Shown: positions 1 to 12,052 of the stretch, piece by piece | How positions within the stretch are numbered: position 1 is the first letter of the stretch | How the letters are laid out: the number at the start of each line of letters is the position of its first letter | Assembly (NCBI RefSeq): GCF_029168945.1 | Contig: NC_083602.1 | Location: forward strand, 8,491,850-8,555,849 | DNA from: Cannabis sativa | Lineage: Eukaryota; Streptophyta; Magnoliopsida; Rosales; Cannabaceae | DNA length: 64,000 nt | Direction of reading: 5' to 3' | Program-made: the position numbers and the translations under genes | Notes under the pieces: generated by a model | The model's input: only the letters and a program-made list of their open reading frames with translations | Databases searched by the model: none | What the model was told of the DNA's origin: nothing

Positions 1-392
1 TTTCGAGATTTCATGAGATGGTGCTTACTTTGGGGGTTCAGGAATTATTCTATAATAACTCAAGCTCTGCCAGAGAAGAACTATAACTTTGTGTATTCGA
101 AAATCCTAGAAAGTTATATCACTGAAGAAAAGTCTACACTGTATTATCTCAATTACATATTTTAAAATATGAGAGATATGCCTTCTGTAAATTCAGATGT
201 ACTTTTAAAACAGTAGAGATTTCAGTATCCCTTGATGAGTAAAGCATATAGTAAAGGATGTTTCATAATAGTATTTATGAACTAGTTTCTAGAAGTTTCG
301 GTGGATTCAAATATACTACACTTGATCCGAAGATCAAGACATCAGATTGACCTATTTGCACAGTTTGTTTTATGTTAGTGCAAGTGGGAGTT
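1..392 (+). mobile_element. 3' internal end of gag-only LTR element B
   Basis: Noncoding tail of the internal region of a copy of the 1.9-kb-LTR family. It parallels 11650-12052 of copy A almost base for base and ends in the purine-rich GCAAGTGGGAG directly before the LTR. That tract is the likely polypurine tract. The rest of B lies left of the window. Confidence 0.85.
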
Positions 393-3311
393 TGTTGGGT
401 TTTATGCCCTAAATAAAACTCTTTACAATCTGATTAGTTATCAATATAAGAAATTTGAAGTGATTGATGTTTGCATGAATTTTACATGCTAATGGTTTAA
501 TATGTTTATTACATTCACACACAGAGAATCAGTTAAATCCAGATCATATGTTTATTCACAATTACAGTATCGTCAACACAGTGGAATGTGATTGTGATCA
601 TATGAATCAAAAGACTTGGTCCCTGTTTCATCAATGTTATTGGATTTACACTAATGTGATAATCAGCGATGATGTGTACTTACACTTGGAGTAAGTGTTA
701 TGTTCTTTCCAGGGCATTAGTAAAGTGTACTAGTTTCGAATGTATGGAGTATACATTGGACTGGACCGATATTGCAACTAAGTTAAGATATTACAAACTT
801 ACCATTATATATATCTTTCCAAGTCAATATCAGTAGTTGATCTTAAGATTAAAATAATCTAAATCCTGATATGCTTAGGCTCAACTCAGGAGTACTATTC
901 ATGTTCTTTGATTTATTAGTTAAGCCTACTTTTAGGTCAGGGTGATACGTATATTTTGGTAACATGATTGTATGATTGAGTGGAAGTGCTGAACATAAAT
1001 ATGGAATCTATAGCTTCTACTGGTGTATAGAAGTCAAGTGATGATTCCCTTCGAGCTTAGCAAATAGAAGTAAATGGATGAGCTCTTGTTTAACTGACTA
1101 ATTATTAGATCACTAAACACAATTTACAGGTAGCTAAGTGTTTTAAGGGGCAAAATACATTGAGGGGTGAGAACGGTATAGAAATCCCATCTCGATGTAG
1201 ATCATCTATATAGAGGATCTTTAAATCACAATAAGATTATAACAATGGTTAAATGAGATAGCATATTGATATCGTGAAACATATAATATGCTCTATATAA
1301 GTCTGAGAGTGCAATTCTAAGTTCTAAGAGTGGATTCAACGAAGAATTAATAAGTAGGAATTTACTTGGTAAATTTGGTTCACTTATTGGAAGCTCAGCA
1401 TATAGATCCATGGTCCCCATTCTAGTTGAGAACATTCTGCTTGTAAGACTCATTAATTGATTCGTGATTGATCAGTTATAATTCTAAAGTTAGACTATGT
1501 CTAATTTGTGAATTTTCACTAAGCGGGGATGAAATTGTAAAGAAAAGAGATTCTAGGTTTATTTATTTATTAATGGACTTTATATGTCTAGTTGATAATT
1601 AAATTAAAGGACGATATTATTTAATAATCTATTTTAGTTATTAAATAATTAGTTTTGGCATTTAAATGGTTAGAATTGGAAAATTTGCGTTTTTGAGAAA
1701 ATAGAAATAAAATTTGATAAAACTGCAAAATCAAGTGGGGCCCATAAACTACACCATGGTCGGCCACTATTTGTGGATTTTCAAATTAATATTTTCATTA
1801 TTTTAATGCCAAATAATTCCTAACCTAAACCTAGTAGTTGCCTATAAATAGAAAGTTGTTGGGTTTTATGCCCTAAATAAAACTCTTTACAATCTGATTA
1901 GTTATCAATAAAAGAAATTAGAAGTGATTGATGTTTGCATGAATTTTACATGCTAATGGTTTAATATGTTTAATATGTTTATGACATTCATACACACAAA
2001 ATCAGTTAAATCCAGATCATATGTTTATTCACAATTACAGTATCGTCAACACAGTGGAATGTGATTGTGATCATATGAATCAAAAGTTTTGGTCCCTGTT
2101 TCATCAGTGTTATTGGATTAACACTAATGTGATAATCAGCGATGATGTGTACTTACACTTGGAGTAAGTGTTATGTTCTTTCCAGGACATTAGTAAAGTA
2201 TACTAGTTTCGAATGTATGGAGTATACATTGGACTGGACCGATATTGCAACTAAGTTAAGATATTACAAACTTACCGTTATACATATCTTTCCAAGTCAA
2301 TATCAGTAGTTGATCTTAAGATTAAAAGAATCTAAATCCTGATATGCTTAGGCTCAACTCAGGAGTGCTATTCATGTTCTTAGATTTATTAGTTAAGCCT
2401 ACTTTCGGGTCAGGGTGATACGTACATTTCGAGAACATGATAGTATGATTGAGTGGGAGTGCTGAACATAAATATGGAATCTATAGCTTCTACTGGTGTA
2501 TAGAAGTTAAGTGATGATTCCCTTCGAGCTTAGCAAATAGAAGTAAATGGATGAGCTCTTGTTTAACTGACTAATTATTAGATCACTAAACACCATTTGC
2601 AGGTAGCTAAGTGTTTTAAGGGGCAAAATACATTGAGGGGTGAGAACGGTAAAGAAATCCCATCTCGATGTAAATCATCTATATAGAGGATCTTTAAATC
2701 ACAATAAGATTATAACAATGGTTAAATGAGATAGTATATTGGTATCGTGAAACATACAATATGCTCTATATAAGTCTGAGAGTGCAATTCTAAGTTCTAA
2801 GAGTGGATTCAACGAAGAATTAATAAGTAGGAATTTACTTGGTAAATTTGGTTCACTTATTGGAAGCTCAGCATATAGATCCATGGTCCCCATTCTAGTT
2901 GAGAACATTCTGCTTGTAAGACTCATTAATTGATTCGTGATTGGTCAATTATAATTCTAAAGTTAGACTATGTCTAATTTTATGAATTTTCACTAAGCAG
3001 GGGTGAAATTGTAAGGAAAAGAGTTTTCTAGGTTTATTTATTTATTAATAGACTTTTTATGTCTAATTAATAATTAAATTAAATGACAATATTATTTAAT
3101 AATATATTTTAGTTATTAAATAATTAGTTTTGGCATTTAAAAGGTTAGAATTGGAAAATTGGCATTTTTGAGAAAATAGAGATAAAATTTGATAAAATTG
3201 CAAAATTAAGTGAGGCCCAATAACACCATATGGCCGGCCACTTAATATGATTTTTCAAATTATTATTTTCATTATTTTAATGCCAAATAATTCTAAACCT
3301 AGACCTAGTAG

Positions 3312-5202
3312 TGTTGGGTTTTATGCCCTAAATAAAACTCTGTTTCAATGTAATCCAGATTATTCTATATCAATAAAGTAACAGAAGTAATTTTTCATTC
3401 ACTTGTGTATGTTTTGGTTCACTTAATCAATTGCTTGTCTATTTGATTTATAAATTCATCCAAACCCCTTTCACATACTTGAACATGTTTATTGTGTTGT
3501 CAACACAGTGGAAAATAAACATGACTATGTGAATAAAGTATTCCTAGATTTATCAGAACACTGGGTTTCACTGATATGACAATCTACAACAGAGTTTACT
3601 TACATTTGGAGAAATGTTATGTTCTTTCCAGAACATAGGTTAAAGTAAAGCTCAGGTTGGATGCATGGAGTATGCATTGGAATGGACCGATATTGAACTT
3701 TGAATTAGATTTTGAAACTTACCGTAAACATCTATTCAATTCAATATCAGAAGTTGATCCTAGATCACATGATCTAAATCCTGATATGGTTAGGCTTAAT
3801 TTCAAGAGTGTTATTCGTGTTCTTTGATTTGTTAGTTAAGCCTAAAACTGTAGTCTGGGCAATACATACATTTTGGGAACACGGTAGTGCGATTGAGTGG
3901 GAGCGCTAACATAAATATGGAATCTATAGCTTCTATCTGGCGAATAGTAAGCAAAGGGTGATCTCCTTCGAGCTTAACCAAACGAGATAAATGATTGAGT
4001 ACTCATTTCACTTAGTTAAAATATCATTTATACACGGTTAAGTGTTTTAAGGATAAAATACATTGTAGGGTGTTACGGTAATCTAAGTCCCTTTACAGTG
4101 TAGATCATCCATATAGAGGATCATTGATCACATTAGGATTATAACAATGGATAACTAATAATGTGTCTATATGGTGGAACATATAGAGCATTCTATATAC
4201 TGAGAGTGAAATTCTGAGTTCTATGTGTGGATTCAACAAAGAATTAATAAGTCAGTGAATTTAAGTGGTAAATTCAAGATCTGCTTATTGGAAGCTCGGA
4301 TATATAGACCCATGGTCCCCTCACTAGTTGAGATGATATTACTTGTAGGACTCATTTAATTGATTTTAATTAATCAATTAAGAATTCTCAAGATAAGCTT
4401 GTCAGTTTGAGAATTTGGCACTCATTAAGGGCAAAACAGTAAATAGAGATTTTGAAGGGCATATTTATTAATTAGGAAACTTTAATTAGTTTCATTATTA
4501 ATAAAATAAATGATAATATATTATTTGATAATTATTTTTTAATTATTAAATAATTAGATTTATCATTAATATGGTTGAACAATGGAAATGGCAATATTTC
4601 ACAAAAAGGGAAACTATCAAGTGTAGGAAAAGGAAAGTTGGAAAAGAGGCAAGCCTTGTTCCACATTGCCTAGGTCGGCCCCCTTTACCTTCCTTTTCCC
4701 TTGATTTTCTCAGTTCAAAATGTCAATCATAGCCCTTGGTGGTCTTCTATTAATAGAAGGAAAAGGCTTCAGATTTTCACAGATCTCTGTATCTCTGAAA
4801 AAGCTTTTCTCAGCATTATTCTGAAAGAATTTTCTCTCAGAAAATTCTCTCTGAGCCGCCACCCTCTCTCTCTCTATACCTTCACTGTTTCGAAATATAT
4901 GAGTGCTAGAGTAGTGCCCACACACATCAAGTAATACCTCAATCATAGTGAGGAAGGCTGTGTAGAATTCAGAGACAACAAAGAAGGACTTTCGGGCTCA
5001 GATCTTGATTATACTCGCTACGAGAAAGGAATCGGGTTAGAGATCTGAGTGGGAGGAGACATATATATTCCGCTGCAATCACTGTAAGATTTCTGATACT
5101 CTTATGTGTTTAATTTCATATCGTTTTAGAAGTTCATATTTAGGTTGTTAAATCAACATACTTGTGAGTAGATCTAAGATCCTGGTAAAATAACTTCCAA
5201 CA
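3312..5202 (+). mobile_element. Solo LTR S, a divergent member of the same LTR family
   Basis: A 1891-bp LTR with family ends (TGTTGGGTTTTATGCC ... ACTTCCAACA) but diverged inside. It is flanked by the perfect 5-bp duplication AGTAG at 3307-3311 and 5203-5207. There is no internal region, so it is the product of LTR-LTR recombination after insertion. Confidence 0.9.
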
Positions 5203-5212
5203 AGTAGTTGCC

Positions 5213-5220
5213 TATAAATA
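5213..5220 (+). promoter_or_regulatory. TATA box of element A 5' LTR
   Basis: TATAAATA, followed within about 50 bp by a pyrimidine-rich stretch typical of a plant transcript leader. The same box is at 13513-13520 in A's 3' LTR and 1843-1850 in B's LTR. The start of transcription itself is not visible. Confidence 0.65.
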
Positions 5221-5665
5221 GAAAGTGATGGCTCATTCACAACACAATGCTTTCATTAGCTTTCTGACAGAAATTTCTCTCTTCAGAAAAACTGAGCCTT
5301 CCCTCACTTTCTACCTTGGCCGAAATACCTCTCTCTCTTTTCCCTTCATCTTTTTCGTGACCCTAGTGAAAGAGTAAGTGCCCACACACAGCAAGCAGTA
5401 ACTCAATCATAGATTGGAAGACTGTGAAGGATCAAAGCTTGAAGAAGAAGGAGATTCGGGCTCAGATCTTGATTATACTCTGCTACAGAAAGGAATCAAG
5501 GGTTAGAGATCTGAGTGGAAGGAGACATTTATTCCGCTGCATCAATGTAAGGTTTTCTTAACTTTATATGTGTTTATTTTATCGTTTTAGAAAGTTCATA
5601 TTTAGGATGTTAATAAACATACTTGTGAGTAGATCTAAGATCCTGGTAAAATAATTCCCAACAAC

Positions 5666-5678
5666 TGGTATCAGAGCC
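5666..5678 (+). promoter_or_regulatory. Primer-binding site of element A
   Basis: TGGTATCAGAGCC starts two bases after the 5' LTR. It is the usual plant copia match to the 3' end of initiator methionine tRNA, which primes minus-strand DNA synthesis. Confidence 0.92.
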
Positions 5679-5681
5679 AGG

Positions 5682-8600
5682 TTAATTGATTTACTTACAT
5701 GTAATTTGGACTTTAAAACGATTGTTTGTATGTTCTTTGGATGGTATCATGTTGTATTGAGTGTTATTTGATGATTGATTGATGTTTGTGAAATTTTCGT
5801 GAAAAATAATTGTGATTTCGTTTCTGGAATTATTTTTATTGGATAGTATGGAAAAAATTAAGCAAGTTAGCCTTTTACAGAACTCAATTTGGATTTTATT
5901 TGAATTAGTTATGATTTTTTGAAGATTTGACAAAATCGGGGCTGTGCTGATATTTTCCTGCGATCGCAGAACTGTCCGTACAGTTTCGAATTTTTTCTTT
6001 TTTCTTCAATTTTTCATACTTTTTCATGGAATTAACTTCCAATTTTTTTTTATGGTTTTGTATATATACTATTGCTATTCCTAATTCAATTCTAATTATC
6101 ATTTTGAATTAATTTAATTTTTTTTATTAATTTAATTCAAGATATTAGTGTAATTTGAATTTGAATAGAATTAGTATTTATCTTTTTGCTTAAAAATCTA
6201 TCTTATTTTTAAATTTGATTATATTTTTTTAAATTTAAGGTCAGATTTTTTAAGATATTTATAATATCTTTTAAGATATTTAAAAATATCTTATCTTTTA
6301 AGATATTTATAATATCTTTTAAGATATTTAAAAAAAATATCTTATCTTTTAAGATATTTATAATATCTTTTAAGATATTTTAAAAATATCTTATCTTTTA
6401 AGATTTTTTAATTAAATCTTTTTAGATATTTTGACCTTATTTAAATTTAAAATAAGATATTTATAATCATGTAATTTTAAATAGATGTAAGATATTTTGC
6501 TAACTTTTAAATTTTATTATTTTATTTATTTAAATTAAATTTAAAAATCTGAAAAGATATTTCATTTATCTTTTCTATTTTTTATTTATAAAATAACATT
6601 TAATTTTTTAAAAGTAGTTAGCAAATTTTGAAATGATATTTAGGTTGGTTGAAACCTAATTTTTCAAAATAGTAGGTTTAAATTTAAATAATTATTTTTT
6701 AGATAATTTCGAAATTAAAATTTTTTTTTTATTTTTTTTAGAAATTAATTAAAATATATTTTTTTAATTATTTATTTTTCGAAATTATTTATTTGAAATT
6801 AAATAAATCCTACTTCCAACTATCCAGCTAACCTTGTTGCAGGAGTATGTGTTTTTAGCTTGTGTGTAAGTTTTAAAAACCTATTATTACTTGATTGCAA
6901 CTAGCCCTGGTTACTTTTTGCCAGATCTAATGATCTGATGGCTCCCTTGGTCAAGTTAATAATTTGTAACAGGTAAATTTTACAATCTTCTTTCATCTGT
7001 GTATGACCTAGCAACATGATAGGATCCATCCAAAGTGTGCCTGTGTGAGCCTATATGTTTATTTTATTATATAGATGCATATAGGTTGTTGCTAAATAAA
7101 ATGTCACACCATGATAGATTTTATTTAGGTCCATTTAGTTATTGGACCTATTCAATTAATAACAGTTATTCATTTTAAGGTTAAATTCCTCTCTTTTGGG
7201 CCTCGTGTGAGAGTTGGGAGCCATAGAAGTGGGTACGACATACTGAACCCAGCACCCCCTCACATGAACTACCCCAATTGTGAAGGCCCATTTGCGTGAT
7301 TTGAATAGCTGTACTAGGTTAATTATATTAGTTTGACCTAATAAAATTGAATTAGCAACATAATTAACTTTTAAAATATATGAAATTTATTTTCATTTTA
7401 ATATTTTAAAGTTAATTTTAAGAAAAACACTTTTAGTTTTAGATATTATTTCTAGACAAACTATTTGTATTTTTCTTGTATTTAATTAAATATAGAATTT
7501 TAACTAACTAAGATTCTTTCTGAACTTATTTAATTAAATATTCCTATTTAAGTTATAAATTAGTTGTATCAACTGATTTTTCTTATTTAACTTAAATTTG
7601 AATATTTGATTTAAATTTTAAATCAAGTTGAGGAATCTTAGGCATTAGTTATTAAAGATTCTTAAGATATTTTTTAAGTTAATATTTTTTCAAATATTAA
7701 CTTGAAATGGAATATCTTAGATATTTTTTGGTTAATATCTTTTCAAATATTAACTTCAAAAGATATCTTCAGATTAAGTGGTTACAACTTAATTTGTGAT
7801 ATTTAATTAAATCTAGATTTGAAATTATTTAAGTTTTAGATTTTTTCTATATAACTTAAATTAGATATTTTTCAAATTTTGAAAAGATACTTAGTCAAAT
7901 AAGATATTTTCTAGATAGTAATTTCTAGACTACTTATTATTTCTAATAATTAAATAGAAAAATAGTATACTTTTGTGAAATTAATTATTTAAATAATTAA
8001 TTTTGGTACAATTTTATTAAGTATATTTTTCCTAGTATTAAATAGAAATTAATAATTAAGCCTTCTCTACACTTAATTATTTATTTCTTGAATTTAATAC
8101 ATTTAATTAACTTGAAAAATCTAAATATCTAAGTTGATTTTCATCATGATACTTAAATATTTATTGATTTTTCATGACACTTAATTAAATAGAAAATTAT
8201 TTTTAGGTTGAAATTTAATTTTTCAACTTAAATTTAAATAATTTTCAATATATATATATTTTTCTTTATTTTATTAATCAATTTCGAAATTTGCATTTTA
8301 ATTATGCAATATTTTCGAATTTTTTATTTTGAAAAATAGATTGAGTTGTAAATTAATTATTTATTTTAATTAATTCTTAGATCAACTCAAGTCAATGATT
8401 ATTTCATTTAATTGATTAATTTAAAATAAATGAATTTAAAATATATATATATTATTAGAAATTGAATTAACTAGTCAAAAGAATATCTAGATAGGTGATA
8501 TTTTTGCTTGAAGTATTTCTTTTCTATTTTTATTATTTTCGAAAATTGTATTTTTATATACTTTAAATTTTCGAACCCAATAAATATATTCTCAAAGGAA

Positions 8601-9374
8601 ATTTTTAAGTTGCTAATTATTTATTTAATTCAACTTAAATTAATTTCCTTAATATTTATATTTAAGATTATTACTAAGATGGAAATAATTAATTTTATTT
8701 CAATCACCATCTAAGTATAATTTTATAAATATTATATTAAATTCTTATTTTTTTGAATTTTAATTCTTAATTTAGAATTTAATGAGATTTATTTATTAGA
8801 ATAATAAAGAAAATATATTTTAAACAATGAGCTTTATTATTATTAAGATATTCGATCTCCATTGTGGGTTTTACACCGCGTTTGTTTTAGTGAGTAATCC
8901 TCCCTAATGGAGGAACGTTCATTAGCAATTTCGCACCGTTTAATCTCGCATGATAAGTGGTTTGTAAGTGTTTTATATGGTATAGATCACCCTAATGGTG
9001 GCGACCATATTTGACTTGCAAATTGCGAAACAATGGTAGAAGCTCATGAGATAGAATAGCCTTGACTCTCGCCTAAACGGGACAACGCTGGATTCTGATC
9101 TTGATCGAATAAAAGGTTGCTAGAATGTTTAATATTTTAGATGAGTTGACAACTCTATTCAATGGATGGTAGCTTTGACTCTCGCCTAAACGGGACACTG
9201 ATATCAGTTTGTTGAAAACCTTCGAAATTATTTAGGATTGAATTTTTTAAGTATTTTCTCATATCATTCCTACTTGCTATGTGCTTATAATTTCTGAATT
9301 GATTTTGTGTGCTAAACCATTATTTAATTTCTATTTGTTGATTTCTATTATTTTGTAGTATCCTGTTTACCAAA
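5682..9374 (+). other. Long AT-rich noncoding leader of element A
   Basis: About 3.7 kb between PBS and gag with no credible coding sequence; the short ORFs in it are AT-rich and unlike any family. Visible structure includes tandem palindromic repeats (6243-6420), a region at 8860-9230 conserved in both D copies, and an 18-bp core TCTCGCCTAAACGGGACA (part of a 23-bp identity) repeated at 9062-9084 and 9174-9196. The conserved block just before gag would suit an RNA packaging or dimerisation signal, but that is inference. Confidence 0.75.
6243..6420 (+). repeat. AT-rich tandem repeat of palindromic units
   Basis: Three tandem units of about 58 bp built on the palindrome AAGATATTTATAATATCTT and the linker TTAAGATATTTAAAAATATC. 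Each can fold on itself. The corresponding leader in D-right is AT-rich but does not keep the regular array. Confidence 0.75.
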
Positions 9375-10232
9375 ATGAATCCCATGTTATCACTGTTGAC
9401 TGAAAATAAGCTGAATGGATCTAACTTTAATAAATGGAATGAGAACATTAATATTGCTCTCATAGGAGAAAGTGCCTTGTTTGTTTTAACTGAGCCGTCA
9501 CCTGAAGTGCCTGGGGACAATGCATCCAAAGCTGTGAAAGAAAAGTATGAGCGTTGGCAGAAGGCAAATGACAAAGCTCTATACTTTATGCTTTCTAGCA
9601 TGGTTGACACCCTCAAAACTCGGTTTTCTAAAACTGAGAAGGCTGCTGAAGTTATGACGAAGTTAAATGAGCTATTCGGTAAGGCATCACTTCAGTCACG
9701 CTTTGACGCGACTAAGAAGTACATTAACGCACGGATGGAACCTCATCAAAACGTGCGTGATCATGTTCTCCTCATGTCCAGTTATTTCCAAGAAGCCCAG
9801 GATCATGGTGCTGAAATGGACAGTGCTACTCAAGTTAGTCTTATCTTGAATAGCCTGACTCCAGCATTTCTACCATACACATCAAATTATGTCATGAATA
9901 AGAAGGAAATTGACTTTCATGAATTAGTCAATGACCTTCAAACTTATGAAAATTTGATTGGAGGACCCAAGAAGAAAGGGAGTAAACCTCATCCTGGTAA
10001 TGGTAATGGGACGATAAAACCTGAAGCAAATGTTACCTCTGCTTCAAAGCCCAAATCGAAGAAGAAGTGGAAGAACACCAAGAAGCGAGCAAAAGCCATG
10101 AAAAAGGCTGCTCCTTCTGGTGATGCTACACTTAAAGGAAAGTGTTTCCACTGCAATGAAAAAGGTCATTGGAAACCCCAGTGTCCTAAACTTCTTGCAA
10201 AGAAACAAGGTATTTCCATTTATAAACTTTAA
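9375..10232 (+). CDS. gag: Copia-type Gag nucleocapsid protein (element A)
   Basis: An intact 285-residue protein starting at ATG 9375, the first ATG after the conserved leader block. Residues about 10-195 form a copia Gag (UBN2/gag-polypeptide type): an N-terminal KLNGSNFNKWNENI motif, then a helical core ending near NDLQTYENL. A lysine-rich basic linker follows (about 200-245), then one zinc knuckle, CFHCNEKGHWKPQC (CX2CX4HX4C), near residues 257-270. In the family, Gag coats genomic RNA and builds virus-like particles in the cytoplasm. The reading frame closes 12 residues after the knuckle with no protease or pol behind it. The same ORF is broken in both D copies, so this may be the only functional copy in the window. 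Confidence 0.9.
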   Translation: MNPMLSLLTENKLNGSNFNKWNENINIALIGESALFVLTEPSPEVPGDNASKAVKEKYERWQKANDKALYFMLSSMVDTLKTRFSKTEKAAEVMTKLNELFGKASLQSRFDATKKYINARMEPHQNVRDHVLLMSSYFQEAQDHGAEMDSATQVSLILNSLTPAFLPYTSNYVMNKKEIDFHELVNDLQTYENLIGGPKKKGSKPHPGNGNGTIKPEANVTSASKPKSKKKWKNTKKRAKAMKKAAPSGDATLKGKCFHCNEKGHWKPQCPKLLAKKQGISIYKL

Positions 10233-12039
10233 GAGTTTTAGTGAATTATTATCCAATTGGATTTATGATTCTGGACTAAACTTTGTTTATTTTCTTCTTC
10301 TGATAGGCCCAGCTACTTGAACTCAATTGAGTTCGATCAGAAAGCTGGACCAAAGGGTAAAATCGTCCAGATGAAGATGAAGCTCTTCAATTTGAATTAA
10401 TTGTTTTAGTTTAAGACAATTTGGATTTCAAATTTTAATTAGGGATATGTATCCCTGTTTTTCTCATATTGTTGCAATATTTTTTTTATTTTATTATTAA
10501 TAAAGTTTTATTTTTCGAAATTCAACATTGCAACTTATGAGATTGAGCTTCATTAATTTTATCTTCATCAATTATTACCACATTATATTTATATGTTTGA
10601 ATGTGTAAGTGTTTTTATTATTGATGCAAATTCTATAATATTTTCAACTCTTCATAGAGTTATATTATATAAACATTAGAAATTATTTCTATGTTTATCA
10701 ATAATTGTTAATTCTCATACAATTATTAAGAATTTGTTTAATAAAAGGATCTTATGATCTGATAGGGGTGGAGAAAAGTTAAGAAAACTATGCAGTTCAA
10801 CGATCTTTTATATCTAATGAACTCTGGATAGTATTCAACTCCACATAAACTCTATCACACTTAGAGAATCATGATCTTTACAATATTTAGGGGTGGATCA
10901 TAATCTCTATATACTTAGGGGTGGAGGTTATCCATAGTACCCTATATGTATATTCTTAGGGGTGGAGTCTATTCCACAATTCCCTATGAAACACATATCT
11001 TGTTTAAACATGGAAGTAATTTAATGAGTCAGCTATTGTCAATATAAATTCTTGATCTTGATTGTATGTTCCATTTCGTTTTTTTACTGTGGTAAGTAAA
11101 AGTTTGATACCTTTGAAAGTTCTTTGTTAAAGTTTCACACTACCTTAATTGAGTGGGAGAATTTTAAAGTTCTATACCCATCTTCATTAGGTTGATAATT
11201 GTGATAGGTACTTAAGAACACTACTGAAAAGCAAATCTAACCATTCACATGGATAGGTATAGCTTATCAGAATTATGAGAATAAGAGAAAGAACTCTAGT
11301 TCAGTCCATTCGAATGACTTGAACAAGAATTCTTAATCCTCATAAAATTTGATGGTATCTTAATTTTGATTACTTTGATCTCTGGCATGTATTTTTCACT
11401 TCAAATACTAGTCTGCTATGTTGATGACTTAGTCTTGACTTAAAGTTTCAGACTAATACAAAAGTCACAACTAGGTAACTCTCCAAACAATCAGAGGTTA
11501 AAAGTATTATTTAACCAGACATCTGCTATTGAGTGGGAGCTATCTGAGATGTATTCAAATAGGGAACATTAGAAGATATTCAAGAAGGATTTATGAAAGT
11601 GATCTATATGTTAGATATTAAGGAACTGTGTATCAGTTGTCTTTGTATCTCACCATCTAATTTCGAAATTATATAAGATGGTGCTTAATTTGGGGGTGGA
11701 GGAATTATTGTATAATAATTCAAGCTCTACCAGAGAAGAACTATAACTTGGTCTATTCGAAAATACCAGAAAGTTATATCACTGAAGAAAAGTCTACACT
11801 GTATTATCTCAATTACATATTTTAAAATATGAGAGATATGTCCTCTGTTAATTCAGATGTACTTTTAAAACAGTAAAGATTTCAGTATCCCTTGATGAGT
11901 AAAGCATATAGTAAAGGATGTTTCATAAGTGTATTTATGAACTAGTTTCTAGAAGTTTGGGTGGATTCAAATATACTACACTTGATCTGAAAATCAAGAC
12001 ATCAGATTGACCTATTTGCACAGTTTGTTTTATATTAGT
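10233..12039 (+). other. Noncoding 3' internal region of element A with repeated purine tracts
   Basis: No protein-coding match where pol would normally sit. Purine-rich tracts recur: AGGGGTGGA or a close variant near 10763, 10887, 10917, 10959 and 11689, and GAGTGGGAG near 11152 and 11529. They resemble the polypurine tract at the 3' end. The same motifs are kept in array D. Confidence 0.75.
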
Positions 12040-12052
12040 GCAAGTGGGAGTT
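12040..12052 (+). promoter_or_regulatory. Polypurine tract of element A
   Basis: GCAAGTGGGAGTT directly precedes the 3' LTR, the position where plus-strand DNA synthesis is primed. B (before 393) and D (36333 onward, reversed) have the same tract. Confidence 0.75.

Larger units (their letters stand above)
1857..5663 (+). repeat. 5' LTR of element A, split by solo LTR S
   Basis: Parts 1857-3311 and 5208-5663 join to 1911 bp, the exact length of the 3' LTR. It begins TGTTGGGTTTTATGCC and ends AATTCCCAACA. The TATAAATA box at 5213-5220 now lies only 10 bp downstream of the end of S, so S separates A's upstream promoter sequence from its TATA box. Confidence 0.9.

Noticed and set aside
1226..1453. 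A 75-codon antisense ORF (MSLTSRMFSTRMG...) inside every full LTR (1226, 2699, 12895, 35275, 56771)
   Set aside because: It is open in five LTRs, which first looked like conservation. However the LTRs are closely related, most differences between copies change the residue, and no family is recognised. It is best explained as shared ancestry of LTR DNA.
4701..4946. Overlapping open frames on both strands in solo LTR S
   Set aside because: Short, mutually antisense, in the U5/leader part of an LTR and without family resemblance.
6243..6420. CRISPR-like array
   Set aside because: The units are contiguous AT-rich tandem repeats without unique spacers, inside a plant retrotransposon.
10120..10320. 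WIYDSG after gag as a copia protease start
   Set aside because: It resembles the protease DSGA motif, but the following residues do not continue the domain and the frame is not joined to gag. At most a relic.
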